Position numbers and translations under genes: made by a program
The notes under the pieces: model-generated
The model's database searches: none
Seen by the model: the letters and a program-made list of their open reading frames with translations, nothing else
Told to the model about the DNA's origin: nothing
Shown here: positions 34,089 to 45,846 of the stretch, one piece after another
How positions within the stretch are numbered: position 1 is the stretch's first letter
Layout: the number at the start of each line of letters is the position of its first letter
NCBI RefSeq assembly: GCF_029962835.1
Contig: NC_080585.1
Span: 57,275,443-57,339,442, forward strand
DNA: 64,000 bases
DNA from: Magnolia sinica
Taxonomy: Eukaryota > Streptophyta > Magnoliopsida > Magnoliales > Magnoliaceae
Reading direction: 5' to 3'

Positions 34089-34499
34089 AGGACATATAAC
34101 TAGGCCTTTTCAACTATAGCCTTTAGCAAGGGGACTCCCTTTTCCCTTCATCTTTGCCATAGCCATAGACATGTTCTCTACTTTCTTATCTCATAGTAGT
34201 GCTAATGGCCTAATTGGCTCCCCAATTTTGACAGGGTCAATTACCATTTCACACATTCTCTTTGTAGACAACCTTAAGGTCTTTGCAAATGCTGATGTAC
34301 AAACGACCATGGATCTCAAGTGCCTTTTCTCCAATTTTAACAGTCATTCAGGCTTGGGATAAACTTTCAAAAGAGTGTTATCATCTTCTTAGGTTCCTGC
34401 CAATCAAAGCAGTTTATTCAATCCATCCTTAAAATAAAGGAGGGTCATTTTCCTTTTAGGTATCGTCGCCTCTCTTATATTCTTTCAAACTTTATATTA

Positions 34500-35300
34500 A
34501 ATATTGTTAACTTTTTATTGGTAAAATTAACGTGAATGTTGGAGCATAAAAAATGATGATGATAATGATGATCAAATAAGATTGAAGAAAGGCACGTTGC
34601 ACGGGTGGAGAGTTGTGCGGGTGACAAGTTGTGCTGACACATAAGTTGCGCATGTCCACGCAACTCATCATGGGTGCACGGGTCCGCACTATTCCATTTA
34701 TGGTTGGTTGGATCAGGAATGTGAAGTGGGGTCCACAGCTCAGGATTCGAGGACCCACACGTACGGAAGCCTATAAATACCCCCTACCCCCTCATTTGGA
34801 TGATCAAAGATTTTTCAGAAGACTAGTGCCTCTGACAAATACTATAGGAGAGAGAGAGAGAGAGAGAGAGAGAATGGAAGTCAGGGCCACGCTACTCTTT
34901 ATGAGTTGCGCAGGCCCGCACAACTCCTCGGCCACGCAACTCACCTATGAGTTGCGCGGATACTCTATGGAGTGATGGATATGTTGATTTTCAGAAGTCT
35001 TCCAGGCCATTTCAAGTGTTCCAAGGGGTTTTGGCATTTCCTTTATCATATTAAGGGAGAGAGATGCATGCGTGGAGAAAACCCGCACAACTCATCTCTT
35101 ATGGAGACATGAATGACATGAGCCATAGTGCTGCCGAAATTCATATTTGAATATATTCAGTACTTGTGTTTATATCATAAAGATTCTATCCTGGAATCAA
35201 AGGATCAAAAGGATGTACTGAACTCAGAATGAATAAATTTGATGATTATTCTCTTCATATGTTCTTCCATCATTATTAAGTAAGATAATTCCCCCAAATC
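34500..35300. other. Unidentified insertion in the LINE, with a TATA-like box and inverted repeats
   Basis: The LINE protein is interrupted here. The insert holds CTATAAATACC at 34770-34780, a GA microsatellite at about 34849-34873, and repeated short inverted motifs: AGTTGCG...CGCAACT at 34644-34665 and GAGTTGCG/CGCAACTC/GAGTTGCG at 34903-34957. It could be an LTR, but I cannot define ends or a target duplication. Confidence 0.4.
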
Positions 35301-35640
35301 AAATGCATTTGTTTCTTGTCAAAACAGTGAAACTGGGAGGGTGGAAAGAAAATCTCTCCACTTTTCCTAACAGGTTGGGACCAATTAAATCAACTCTTTC
35401 TACTCCTCATATCTATTGGTCTCATGCTTTCCTTCTTCCAAAATATTGTTTTGATATTTTAGAAATGAGAATTAACGGGAACTTCTTGTGGGAAAACTCT
35501 ATAATTCACTCCATTTGTTATGATCAAATTTATAGGGCAAAAAGTGAAGAGGACCTTGGAATTATCCCCCTTGAAATCGTAGATAAAGCTTGCCTCATCA
35601 AATAATTATGAAAAATCATTCATAAAGATGATAGTGTTGA

Positions 35641-36306
35641 AATTCTTAGCCCTCAACAAACCTAGATGAACCCTAGGTATTAGAAATTTGGATCTAATAC
35701 CACCGTTTATCTATGTACTTTGAGGAAGTACATTCAATAAAGATAGAACAATAGAATGAAGCAAAATAACCAAACTATAAAGCAAGCAAACAAAACACAA
35801 TATATTTTACGTGGAAAACCCTTTCAGAAAAAATCATGGCACAAAGTGATAGAAATCTAATATAATTAAAGCCTTAGAAATTAAATCACTCACCTTCTTT
35901 AATTATAGATGAAACTTGGATCTCTCCTTATAATTTGCACCTACAGAAACCTTAACCCCTTGAGAAAATCCTTTCTTAAGCCCTTACAAGTGTTTAAAAC
36001 CCTCTCTCTTGGCAAAACCCTTGCCCTTAAAGAGAAAACACTCATATTAACAAACCCTAATCATGATTGGACTCAAATTCCTCGATTTATGCTAATCTGT
36101 GTAATATGTTCGGTTAGACCAAATGATACCTTTAGTCAGACCAATCCAAAATAATTGCACTTTTCAATTGAACTAAAAACGTGCAAATATTCATATAATG
36201 TGATATGAGAACCCACCCAATTCCAGATGTCTCTGTGCAGCCATAAAATCCTCCCCTCTCAACTGGGGGAAGCCACATAACATGCATAAGGATACTCAAG
36301 AGAAAA

Positions 36307-36344
<38 letters not shown>

Positions 36345-36600
36345 AAGAGAGAGAGAGACAGAGAGAGAGAGGTAATTGTTGATTCAACTCACAGTCTTAC
36401 TGAGTTGGGTCTAGTTGGTTGGGTTCCAAAAAACTTGTTGAACACAAGAAGTTCAGTAAAGCATAAGAAGAAGAAAGAAGGAAGATCATAAGATAAATAT
36501 TTGTCAGAGTTAACCAAGCGAGTTAACTCATTGAGTTGACTTATTAACTCAATTTAAATCTGGACCGAGTCTCTTTGGAGCAAGAAATCATCGTTACCCA
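35641..36600. other. Unassigned repeat-like region with a GA microsatellite
   Basis: ATACCACC at about 35696 and ACGTGGAAAACCCTTTC at about 35810 recall minus-strand Copia LTR edges, but no ends or target duplication can be fixed. A GAGA tract runs from about 36308 to 36372. No gene is seen. Confidence 0.35.
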
Positions 36601-38053
36601 GTGAGTGATTCCTCTTAATTATTTCTAATTCCTTCTTAGACAATCCCTAGCTTATCTCACGTGTCTTTATCGTTCATTCTATTAAATTCATCATTTCTTT
36701 GTTCTGATTGGAATTAAAATACTCCATACACATGTATAAGTCTTTATTCCATCTCTACCTCATCGGAAGATTATTTCCACTTTGGAAAAGGTTCTATCCA
36801 TCTCCTTACTCGCTTCTATAACTGTGTGTGTCCACCGTTCGAGGGTTAGGAAGAACCTTAGATCTCACAATGATCTACAAGTGTTGTTCTAGTTAATACT
36901 CTCAATTTACTTTAGAATGTACACCTTCGGTTAGGTCTCACCATGATTTTCTTCATAGATTTGTTTATTCATGATCATGACATACATCATATATGTGTGT
37001 GCTTAAAAGTGTATTATTAACTTACATTTATGACTGCTTGAATGAATGGATTGCTTTACCATACTACAACGAAAAGTTAATGTTATTACCAAAAAAATTG
37101 AATTTATTTTCTTTTTTGGGACATAGTTTGTCAAGATTGTCCATTTACTTGTATGTCAGGATTTCCACAACGCATGCCAGTTAAGTAAGCATGTAAGGAT
37201 AAAAAAAAGGTTCCTAATGTCAGTGTCATGCGAGATCCGAACATTTAATCCATAGACATGTTAAGATTGCCCATTTCTGTGCATGTTAGGATTGCTCCAA
37301 CGCATGCCGGTTAGATGAGCATGAAAGGATTGTAAAATGTTCCTAATGTTAGTGTCGTGTGGGATCAGTCTATGAGTATGCGAGGATTACTCACTTATGC
37401 ACATATTAGAATTACTGCAACACTAAACCGGTTAGGTGAGCATGTTAGGATTGTGAAGGGTTCCTAATGTCAATGCCAGTGATATCTTATATATAAGTAC
37501 ACACCTCATGCCATGGGAGTTATGGAAAGAAACTACTCTATTAAATTAATTAGGATGAAGTTAATTTACTTGTGCATCATGCATTCACAACCCTGGCATC
37601 ATAGTCATGCATGGTATCTTGGGGTAAAGTTAGATATATCTCTATCCTATTTAGTTTCTGCCTTATCGAATTGCCTACACTATCTTTAGAATTTAATTAG
37701 GACAAATATGATCTCATTGGGCTTTTAGATCACCAAAATAAACAACAGTATAGGTTTGTAGGAAAATGACTTAATAGGAGAAGCTGAGTACTTGGATGGA
37801 TATTTTTACTGAGGAGCCATCCGTAGTTTAGATTTATTTTTTTCCATTGAAACTTGATGTAATAAGTCATTAGCGGAATTTCCTTTCAGTAGGAAGTAAG
37901 TAATTGTAGATTAGTTTGAGATTTAAATTTTAAATTTAGTTATAGTTTAAGAAAGTATTTAAGTTTAGTTAAATATGTGAAGTGTGGAATGAAATGAAAA
38001 TAATGTATGCTCAATTTAATTTCACACCCTGGAACAAATTTTGGGACATGACA
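36601..38053 (+). other. Possible truncated Gypsy-type LTR ending GGGACATGACA
   Basis: The stretch ends ACACCCTGGAAC...TTTTGGGACATGACA, resembling the 3' end of the giant LTRs (GGGGCGTGACA). A start and target duplication are not seen. It contains the tandem repeat 37122-37480. No coding content. Confidence 0.35.
37122..37480 (+). repeat. Three-copy tandem repeat, units of about 112-129 bp
   Basis: The units start near 37122, 37251 and 37371. Each contains CAAGATT/TTAGGATT.. CAACGCATGCCGGTTA, then GAGCATG.. AAGGATTG, and closes with TTCCTAATGTNAGTG. Copies are diverged but collinear. Confidence 0.75.
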
Positions 38054-38103
38054 GGGATAGACGAGGTGGGGAGAGGGCAGTGCAAGAGGGGAGGGAGGGA
38101 TGA

Positions 38104-38105
<2 letters not shown>

Positions 38106-38148
<43 letters not shown>
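38106..38148. repeat. (GA)n microsatellite
   Basis: About 21 GA units shortly after the GACATGACA end. 38149-38964 shows no recognisable gene. Confidence 0.9.
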
Positions 38149-38149
<1 letters not shown>

Positions 38150-38964
38150 CAAGAAGTGATTAGGAATTTCTTGCTCGATTTTTTATACCCAAATAAATGT
38201 CATAGAGTAATTAAAACCGCATCTGACGACAAATGCCATCAAATTTTTCGATTGTTTTTTGTGTTTTCATGTAGTAGTGCCATCACTACTGTGAACAAAC
38301 ATATTAATGATGAGGAATGCATTTTTGTTGGACAAAGATTTCTTGATTTAGGTGTTTAAAATCCTTTTTAGTTGCATGCAACCCCTACCAAAGATGGGCA
38401 TCAATAGTAACCTAACCTAACTCAAAGTCAACAATGTCGTTTGACCAGGCTCAATTAGGGAGGTATACAGCTGCCTACCCTATATCTCGGAAACTAACTT
38501 TTCGCTTGCCCAACATGTAAAAATTTTCCACAATAAAAGATGTGAAAGCAATATTCCTAAACAATAAAAAGGAATAAAAGCAATAATTCTATCTCCGCAC
38601 CGAACCAATGCCAACTCACATGTGTCATTCAAACATCTCAACCCACATGAATACACACATGCATCATTTGGTGAGTCATACCAGGATGCAGAAATTGGAT
38701 CTCCGCTTGGTACACATCATTATTACGACATCATATATAAGGGATCTTGTAGCTATCCTCATCCTCTACTATCCTCTTGCAGCAAGATCCCTTAAATATA
38801 ACTCTAGACTCATCGTCCTTTAATAACCACCCTAGCCACACCATTTCTTAACCACCACCTTAGCCGTCACCCTAGCCACTTCCTCTTCACTAGCCTCACC
38901 ACCTTAGACATCACCCCAATTCTCACCTTAGTTGCATGCCCTATGCTCATCACAATCTAGTCAT

Positions 38965-39513
38965 CGGGGGTGGCAATAGGTTCAGCCCTAGTGGCCCAGC
39001 GTTGTACGGCTAAAGCTCGAGCTTGAAATCTAGGTCGAGTACTAAGCTGGGCCAGTCTAGGGCAAATGATGAATGACCTAGGCTAACCTAAGCCCAATGA
39101 TGAATGGTTCAACGTGATCTAATAATCAAATGGTTTACTATTATACAAAAGGATGGATGATTTGAAGACACTTTTGAGGATTATATTTAACTTTTATGTG
39201 TTATTTAAAGGCACCTTTTAGATTTGAGTCGTGCTTCTGTTATAAAAATTATAAAAACTATTTGTACCATAGGATTCGCCATGGCTGGAAGGGCACTATA
39301 AAAATTTTCTTAGATTTTGACTATTTCAAACCATTAATTATGTATCTTTTCCTATTAGGGCTTCCCTGGCCTATCCCAGCCTTATACGGCCACGGCTAAG
39401 GGCTTTTGTATCCTGATTGGAGCCAGGGCCAAGCTAGGGCCAGGACTTAAGAGACTAGGGCTGGTCCATGTCCAAGCTCAGCCTTGGATATAGATCTACC
39501 CATTGCCACCCTA
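38965..39513. mobile_element. hAT-like MITE, 549 bp (imperfect)
   Basis: The ends are GGGGGTGGCAATAGG on the left and, read from the right, TAGGGTGGCAATGGG, matching the common plant hAT terminus TAGGGGTGGCAA. Flanking octamers CTAGTCAT and CTAGCCAC agree at 6 of 8 positions. The interior is rich in CTAGGGCC/GGCCTAG motifs. Decay of the duplication suggests age. Confidence 0.6.
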
Positions 39514-40460
39514 CTAGCCACACCACCTTAGTTAGCACCCATAGTTACAACTCCTTGCCACCCCACCTTTGTGCCACATCATTCCTTCTTACCACCTCGT
39601 GGAGGGTGCAAAGGTCTAAGACCTTTAAAGTCTCCCTTCAGATATGGGAAAGAAACCACATTTTTAAATTGATGACATTAATCATGTAGTAATATATCAA
39701 GCAGTCGATTGATAAGGTAACTAGGCCGCATCACAAGGCATGTCCCCTTGCCCAACACTTAAGAGAGTTGTGACATTCTTCCTCCATCCCTCAATTGTCC
39801 AATCTAGGCACACCCATCAAGATCAATTAGAACAAGAATAGGAAAAATCCCCCATTTATCAAGATAGAGTAGAATCGATATTTAAGAACTTTAGGATTCT
39901 TCCTTATACATGTAGGATTCGATTCACCCTTGGAGGAGGTGTCTAATTGCCTATGACACGGGCAATCTTGCGAGGTTCTTCTTATTTTCCCCATATCTAT
40001 AAATCAAGTCCTTATAAGCCGTAACCCATAATAAAGTAAGCATTCTTAATTATATATTTATTGTGTAAATTTATTTATTTGTATATTATTTTCATTTTTC
40101 CATGAATCTTAGCTTAAGAGCACTAAACCCAGCATCTTTGATCTTGCAACATACACGAATGTGTTGAAATTGGTGTCTTCTTCAACGCTATAACAAGGGA
40201 TTTCGATCAATCGATCATCTAGTTTGATCGATCGTTAATACTCCGAATATATGAGTTTGCTCGTTAGACAATTTTTGGTAGTTTCGATCGATCAGAAAAA
40301 AAAAATTTTAAAAATCAAATTAACTCTTTGAACACTTTTGAGTATGGTCAATTGATCGAACATGGAGGCTCGATCGATCGAGGGTTGCTCATGAAAATTC
40401 ACATGTGGTGTAATGAGATTACCACAACTGCACGTGTAGAAGCTTGGCAAAGCTAAAGAA
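39514..40460. other. Unassigned region with a GATCGATC palindrome cluster
   Basis: No gene is seen. At 40203-40382 five palindromic motifs of the type TCGATCGATCGA occur (40203-40216, 40223-40236, 40283-40295, 40348-40361, 40369-40382). This resembles the LTR palindrome arrays of the Sireviruses here, but with a different core. No LTR could be attached to it. Confidence 0.45.
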
Positions 40461-40667
40461 TGAAGGCCATGTCCTAAAAGGGGGGTGATTAGGACCAAAT
40501 AAAGTTTTCATCTTTTCAAACCACAATTGCCTACTTAAGCTAATATGTAAATTAAGCTAAGCAATACAATTAACTTTAAGGCTTCCAAGCCAATAGAGGT
40601 TCCAATGACATTGACTATAAATGATATGTCAATTACGTAATTAGTCTATAAACATGATAATGTATAT

Positions 40668-42716
40668 TAAAAGTGCCCTTATTTGTCAATATACGTGAGT
40701 GTTGAGTCTGTCAGTCAAGTGAGCCCCAAGTTGAAGACATCAAGTTCAAGACTCATCAAAGATAAAAGCATACGATCATGCTTAAAAGGTAAACTAAGCC
40801 TCATCTACCCAAAACAAACCCTGACAGGTATATGCACTTAAAAGAACATAACTTACCCACAACTACTTCTAAAAACTTCTGGTAAGATTAGGTTACTCTT
40901 TGCACTTTGAGTACTAGAGGAAGTATAAAACGTACAGGTAAAACCAATGTCCTGACAATTGCATCGATATGCAATCGAGGACATCTTCGATGGAATCAAA
41001 CATGGTTCGTTTGCATCGAAATCAAACCCATATAGTCCAACAACAAACTGAACAAATGCTAGGAATTATCAATTGCATCGAATGCAATTCGATGACATCA
41101 AAACTTATGTTTCGACAACATTGAACCTATTTCGATTGAATCGACCTTCCAAATCCAAAAATACTCTAAGTGCTCCTCGATGTAATCGAACCTTCTTTGA
41201 TAACATCGATAGTAAGGTATCGATGGCATTGAAGACTGTTTGATTGCATTGAAATAAGGACTAGTTTGTCCACATGCTTTCTAGGAAAATCCAATATTTC
41301 CGATCACTTAGAAGATTGATCGATTGCAACGAAATTCAAATTTTGATAGCATCAAGAGTCTAATCAGTTGCATCGAACAAGGGAAAATACTATCCAGCAA
41401 CTAAAGTGTATGTTTCAAAGGAATCTTGATTATATCAAAACATCCCTCGATGACATAGAAGTGCACATCGATGACATTGAAGGGTGCTCGATGAGATATG
41501 ACAGAATCTGTCCTACACCCAACTGAATATCTTAGTGTAGGAAGTCGATGTAATTGTAAAAGGTTTGACGACATCGAAACTCAAATTTCGATGGCATCGA
41601 CAATGTCATATTTCTATCCATTTTTAACCTTTGGGATTCAGCTTTATATATACCCATGGGTTGCTTCTTGGTAAAATGAGATAGAATTAAAGAGAGCTTG
41701 AGAGAGTTATTGTGATAGTTAATAGCCTCATCCTCAAGCCCTCTTTCCCATTAGAGTTCATCATTCAATCTATAGCATAAGCTTTATTGTCTTCTTCATT
41801 ACTTGGACTGAATTATGAACTCTGGCTTTCATTGAGTCTCTAGTAGCACCCTTTAATGGTAAATCATTGTTTTGGAACTCTTGAATGCTTAGCTCATGGG
41901 AATCTTCTATAAACTTTAAAGACATCATCTATTAGAAAATATCAAACCAAACCCTAAACCAACAACCTCAGAGCATTGATTGGAGCATTAAACGGATGGT
42001 TGCGGTTCAAGGGAGCTGAAGACTCTTCATCAACAAGAAGATCATTTTTAACATGTGCTAACAAGGGGCTCACTCACTTATAAGTATAAGAGTCCAAAGA
42101 GTTTAAAGACTCTTCCTTATGTAGGATTTGGTTTCAGAGTTTGTTCCCAAACTCGCTAAGACCTTTTGTAGGCCTCCGACGAGAGAATATGTATAGTATC
42201 CTTGTGTAGGACCTATTGCCTTGTGTAGGCGTAGTATATTTGTTTTGTGTAGGCATAGTGAGTTGTCTTGTGTAAGCTCCTAAGGTTGTCTTATGTAGAT
42301 TCCTTAACTAACCTTATGTAGGTTGTAAAGGTTTGTGGTTAACCTGATTTAAAACCATTAAATAGTGAAATTCGGCACACTCTAGGGAGGAGTGCGTCAG
42401 CTAGGAGTGGTGTGGGCAAGTAGCCAAACCACTATATATTGTTGTATTTGTGATGATTGATCTTGCCTATATGTATTGACTGTTTGAATGTTTACATTAT
42501 ACACAATACACGTTAGATATAATGCAGCACTTAGATTTTCATTATCCCAGAAGATTGAATGTGAACAACCTCTTGATAATCCTGCTTAACTCATACTAAA
42601 AATTGGTAGTATTTTTAGTTAAGAAGGATTAAAGTTTTAAAAGTCTTATTAACTCCCTTCTAAGACACTTGGACATATATCCATACTTTAATAGTAACGA
42701 TACTACCGTAATTTCA
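40668..42716 (+). repeat. 5' LTR of Sirevirus copy 3
   Basis: It starts TAAAAGTGCCC (the 3' LTR has TGAAAGTGCC, so the TG has mutated) and ends AATTTCA two bases before the primer site. Its partner is 48120-50149. It contains a TCGATNNNATCGA array and a TATA box. Confidence 0.88.
40970..41652 (+). promoter_or_regulatory. LTR palindrome array and TATA box (5' LTR, copy 3)
   Basis: Many interrupted palindromes TCGATNNNATCGA (for example TTCGATGGAATCAAA and GATTGCATCGAAA) lie at 40970-41605, followed by TTTATATATA at 41643-41652. The core differs from the CGACTRGTCG arrays, but the architecture is the same. Confidence 0.65.
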
Positions 42717-42718
42717 AT

Positions 42719-42730
42719 TGGTATCAAAGC
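42719..42730 (+). promoter_or_regulatory. Primer-binding site, copy 3
   Basis: TGGTATCAAAGC lies two bases after the LTR end and is identical to the site of copy 1 (initiator tRNA-Met type). Confidence 0.9.
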
Positions 42731-42787
42731 GGGTTCCTCTTGAAGGGTTTAATAACCTAGAGGGAGATCCTAACTGAAGCTAGAATT

Positions 42788-44600
42788 ATGGCCAAAGGAG
42801 AGGGAACATCCGTCTCTCGACCACCTATCTTTAATGGTTCAAATTATGCATATTAGAAAGCAAGAATGAACTATTTCTGCAATCTTTGGACCATGATGTT
42901 TGAGAAATTGTTGAGAATAGATATATGACACCAACTAAACTAGCGGTATTCGAAAACAACACATGTGTTACTAAACCTAAACCAAAAGATAAGTAGACTG
43001 ACTTTGATAAAGAAAAGAAAACATATGAAGCCAAAGCTATGAATGTTATTTACTGTGCAGTTTCACAAGAGGAATTCAATCAGATTAGTATGTGTAGAAT
43101 TTCAAAAGAAGCATGGGATTTATTGGAAACAACCAATGAAGGAACCAACATAGTAAAGAGGTCAACAAGGCTGCAGCTCTTGACAACACAATTTGAACAC
43201 ATAAAAATGGAAGAACATGAAAATTTATGGAGTTTTTCACTAAACTAAATATCAATGTAACTCCACGGGGAGACTTGGAGAGAAAATTTCGGTACTTAAA
43301 ATGTGTAGGAAAATTTTGAAATCTTTACCAGAATGTTTTAACTCTAAAGTCACCACCATTGAATAATGTAGGAATATTGATGAAATGAAAGTAGAAGAAC
43401 TAGTGGGTTCTCTACAAACTTTTGAACTACACTTCAAACCACCCACAAAATCCAAAAATAATGTTCTTAAGGCCTCTAGAACCATAACTACAATAGAGGA
43501 AGAAGAAAGTGAGAATGACGATATGGATGAGGAGGTTGCACTTTTGGCTAAAAGGTTCAAAAGATTCTCTAACAAGAACCATTGAAAACCATACAACAAC
43601 AAAGGGAAACAATTGGACCACAAGCGTCAAAGAGGCAAATCCTTTAACAAGTCCAAAGAACCTCAATGTTACAACTGCAGGAAGTATGGTCACATATCTA
43701 CAGAATGTCCCACAAAGAAATCAAGGTGAAAGGCTATGGCAACCACATGGGATGACACCGATGACTCTAACTTAGAAACTAGTGAGTATGAGAGTGATGG
43801 AGACCAAAAGTCACTAAAAACACTCATGGCTTCCACCACTACAGTCATTCCAAATTCAAAAAATAATGATTAGATAGATGAGTACAATGTTGAGGATGTC
43901 AAAATTGAAAAAGAAACTACTGATGACAATCCTACAATTAAGAAACTAATCAAAAAATTGATCATCTAGAATCAGAACTTGAGAAACTAAAAAGAGAAAA
44001 CAAAAAACTGAGACTAGATGTAGAAAAGTCCGATCTCATAGCAGAACTTACCTATAAGTTTACTAAAAGTAATGAAAAGTTAGATAGACTTCTAGGCTTG
44101 GGAAGGAATTCTAAAAATATGAAAGGCCTAGGGTATGAAAGAGATAAATCGAACTCCATACTACCTGTGATGATCAAAACAACTGCCTCAAGTAGCAAAC
44201 ATGCAAGTTTTCTTCTGCCATACATGCGGAGAGATGGGGCACTACAAATTTGAATGCCTTGCACTAAAACAGTCTCACTTTTTTAGGTTGTGCAAACCCA
44301 ATATGAATGAAAAAATGATGCAGAAATCACAAAATTCTCCAAAACAAGAATATCTAAATTAGTTACCTGAAGAAGTCAAAGAACCAATGGATAACTACTC
44401 TAGAAAGGAAATCAAAACTTCATGTTCAAAGAAAGTGGTTACCAAATGGATGATTTCAAATAAAAACAATTGCTCGACGAGTTATGATAAACTTAACTTG
44501 GGAACTTGTGGTGGTTGCTCCAAGTGAAACAAGTGGCGACCATGACCCATTCCCGTGATAACTTTGAAATGTGATAATGGGTCAGTCACATAAAAAAGGG
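42788..44600 (+). pseudogene. Gag (two zinc knuckles) and protease remnant, copy 3
   Basis: It begins MAKGEGTSVSRPPIFNGSN, aligning with the Gag start of copy 1. The Trp of YAYWKARM is a TAG. A CX2CX4HX4C knuckle is intact at 43667-43708 (CYNCRKYGHISTEC), and a second perfect one at 44216-44257 (CHTCGEMGHYKFEC). Copy 1 shows only one knuckle at the matching place. The following KWMI and VVVAPSE region resembles the stretch before the protease, but the DSG site is gone. Numerous stops and frameshifts. The surviving frame 43385-43585 matches [14 protein letters not shown] of Gag. Confidence 0.8.
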
Positions 44601-45383
44601 AACTCCATCAAGAAAAATAAGCTAAGAACAAAGAGTTTGGACTTCCTAAGGACTGAAGATGCTTCAATGATTAAGGGATCAAAACACAATCTTTACAATA
44701 TCTCCCTAGATCAATGATTAAGTACTACACTATCATCTTGATCAAAACTATGTATAAGACCTTGAACCTCATAGGTAATGAATATAAATACATATGCATA
44801 AGTAACAGTCAATATGGTTGATCAAACTCATGACAAAGTTGGTCCCTCAACCAAGGTAGAGGATGATGTGGAACCATACATAATAGGTAAATCTGTCACA
44901 AATCCACCTCTCCTCTCTATTTTTGATGAAATTGGTATGTGCTCTACAATTATTCCATATAGAACTATAAAGCGCTTTCCTAAAATGGTGTACTTAATGA
45001 AGAAGTATACATTGAACAAATAAAGGGATTTTTCGAAACGTATACCGATTGAGTAAAGCACTTTATGGTCAAACATTCTCGAGCAACTACGTGCCAATAT
45101 ATTAACAAAACCACTAGATGCCAATAGATTTGGAAATCTCCAAAAGTCTATTAGAGTGTGCGCGGTTTAAACTTATCTAGTGGCCTACTTGTTTTAAATT
45201 GTCATATTTGAGGATTTGTGGCCTCACCATTCTTTTTTAATACATGTATATTCTTCTTTTTTTTTCAATTGTCCGTGTTCCTTTTTAGATGTACAAAATA
45301 CTAATTTATTGGTAAATATAAGTGTACATCGTTGAGAATAGGTTAGTGTAAGCTGAACTAGTAGAAAATTGTTTTTGGACTAC
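44601..45383 (+). pseudogene. Collapsed pol remnant, copy 3
   Basis: At about 45040-45070 VYRLSKALYGQ matches the RT motif [12 protein letters not shown]. Within a few codons it passes to NYVPI and then LTKPLDANRFGNLQKSIRVC, the end of RNase H. Everything between (RT catalytic core, most of RNase H) is deleted, and integrase is not recognisable upstream. The element could not move without help. Confidence 0.75.
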
Positions 45384-45590
45384 TTCGATGAAATCGAGGG
45401 ACTTCTAATGTCATCGAGCTCACCTCGATGGAATTGAACACTACTTGATTACATCAAAGAACTCTTAAATCTCACTAACCTATCTAGATTCTTTTTTATT
45501 ACATCGAACATGTTTCGATGGAATCGAAGTTCCTTCTTCGATGGCATCGAACACACTTCGATGGAATCAAAGTATCGGGATTTATATATA
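45384..45590 (+). promoter_or_regulatory. Internal palindrome array with TATA box upstream of the env-like gene, copy 3
   Basis: Between the RNase H end and the env-like gene lie about six TCGATNNNATCGA-type palindromes (for example TTCGATGAAATCGAG, TTCGATGGAATCGAAG, TTCGATGGCATCGAAC), then TTTATATATA at 45581-45590. This repeats the LTR arrangement of the same family (41643-41652 and 49105-49114). The env-like ATG is about 257 bp downstream, a plausible leader length. I read it as a candidate internal promoter; expression is untested. Confidence 0.55.
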
Positions 45591-45846
45591 CTGCGCGAGA
45601 AGGATTCTCATTTTCCATCCTCTTCCTGCGGCGTCTCGTCTTCTCAACGTTGCTGAAACTCCAAAGACGATTCCTCTCGACTATTTGTGCTCAAATATTT
45701 GTAAGATATCCCTAGTTGTCTAAACTTAAGTATTATTTCTCTGAATAGGGGCATCTTGTCCTTTAGGGTTTTTGGTCAGTTTGAGTTTTTCTCTTGAGTT
45801 GTTATTCCTTCTTTTTATATCCTGGTCATTGTTGAGATTACCCCAA

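Larger units (their letters stand above)
32240..34112 (+). mobile_element. Solo LTR of the copy 1-type Sirevirus family, 1873 bp
   Basis: It begins TGTAAGTGCTATGG, ends AGGCCTTTTCA, and is flanked by the perfect 5-bp duplication ACTAT (32235-32239 and 34113-34117). It aligns along its whole length with the LTRs of copy 1 in opposite orientation. No internal region remains, so it is the product of LTR-LTR recombination. It lies inside the RT region of the LINE. Confidence 0.93.
30655..35640 (+). pseudogene. Degenerate L1-type LINE (endonuclease to RT C-terminus), interrupted
   Basis: There are four plus-strand pieces. 30655-31113 holds the end of an APE-type endonuclease (SDHSPMFIDL-like). 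31737-32239 holds the linker (THMHVVTTKLH, IPSMVFNAKKN, ANSKYFYSSIKARQSSS) and the start of RT. 34118-34500 holds the RT core, where KGTP/QGDS-FPF-FAIAIDMFS is followed by a decayed catalytic motif: FVDN replaces the usual FADD. 35300-35640 holds GGWKENLSTFPNRLGPIKS, YWSHAFLLPK and EEDLGII, typical of the LINE C-terminal region. The RT segment before NGKNYDF is missing. Stops and frameshifts are many, so it is dead. The inserts are a MITE, a solo LTR and an unidentified piece. Confidence 0.8.

Noticed and set aside
45772..45846. Hydrophobic N-terminal run before the env-like ATG as a true signal peptide
   Set aside because: Copy 1 has no matching hydrophobic segment after its conserved start, and the residues before 45847 are not conserved. 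Left as a note only.
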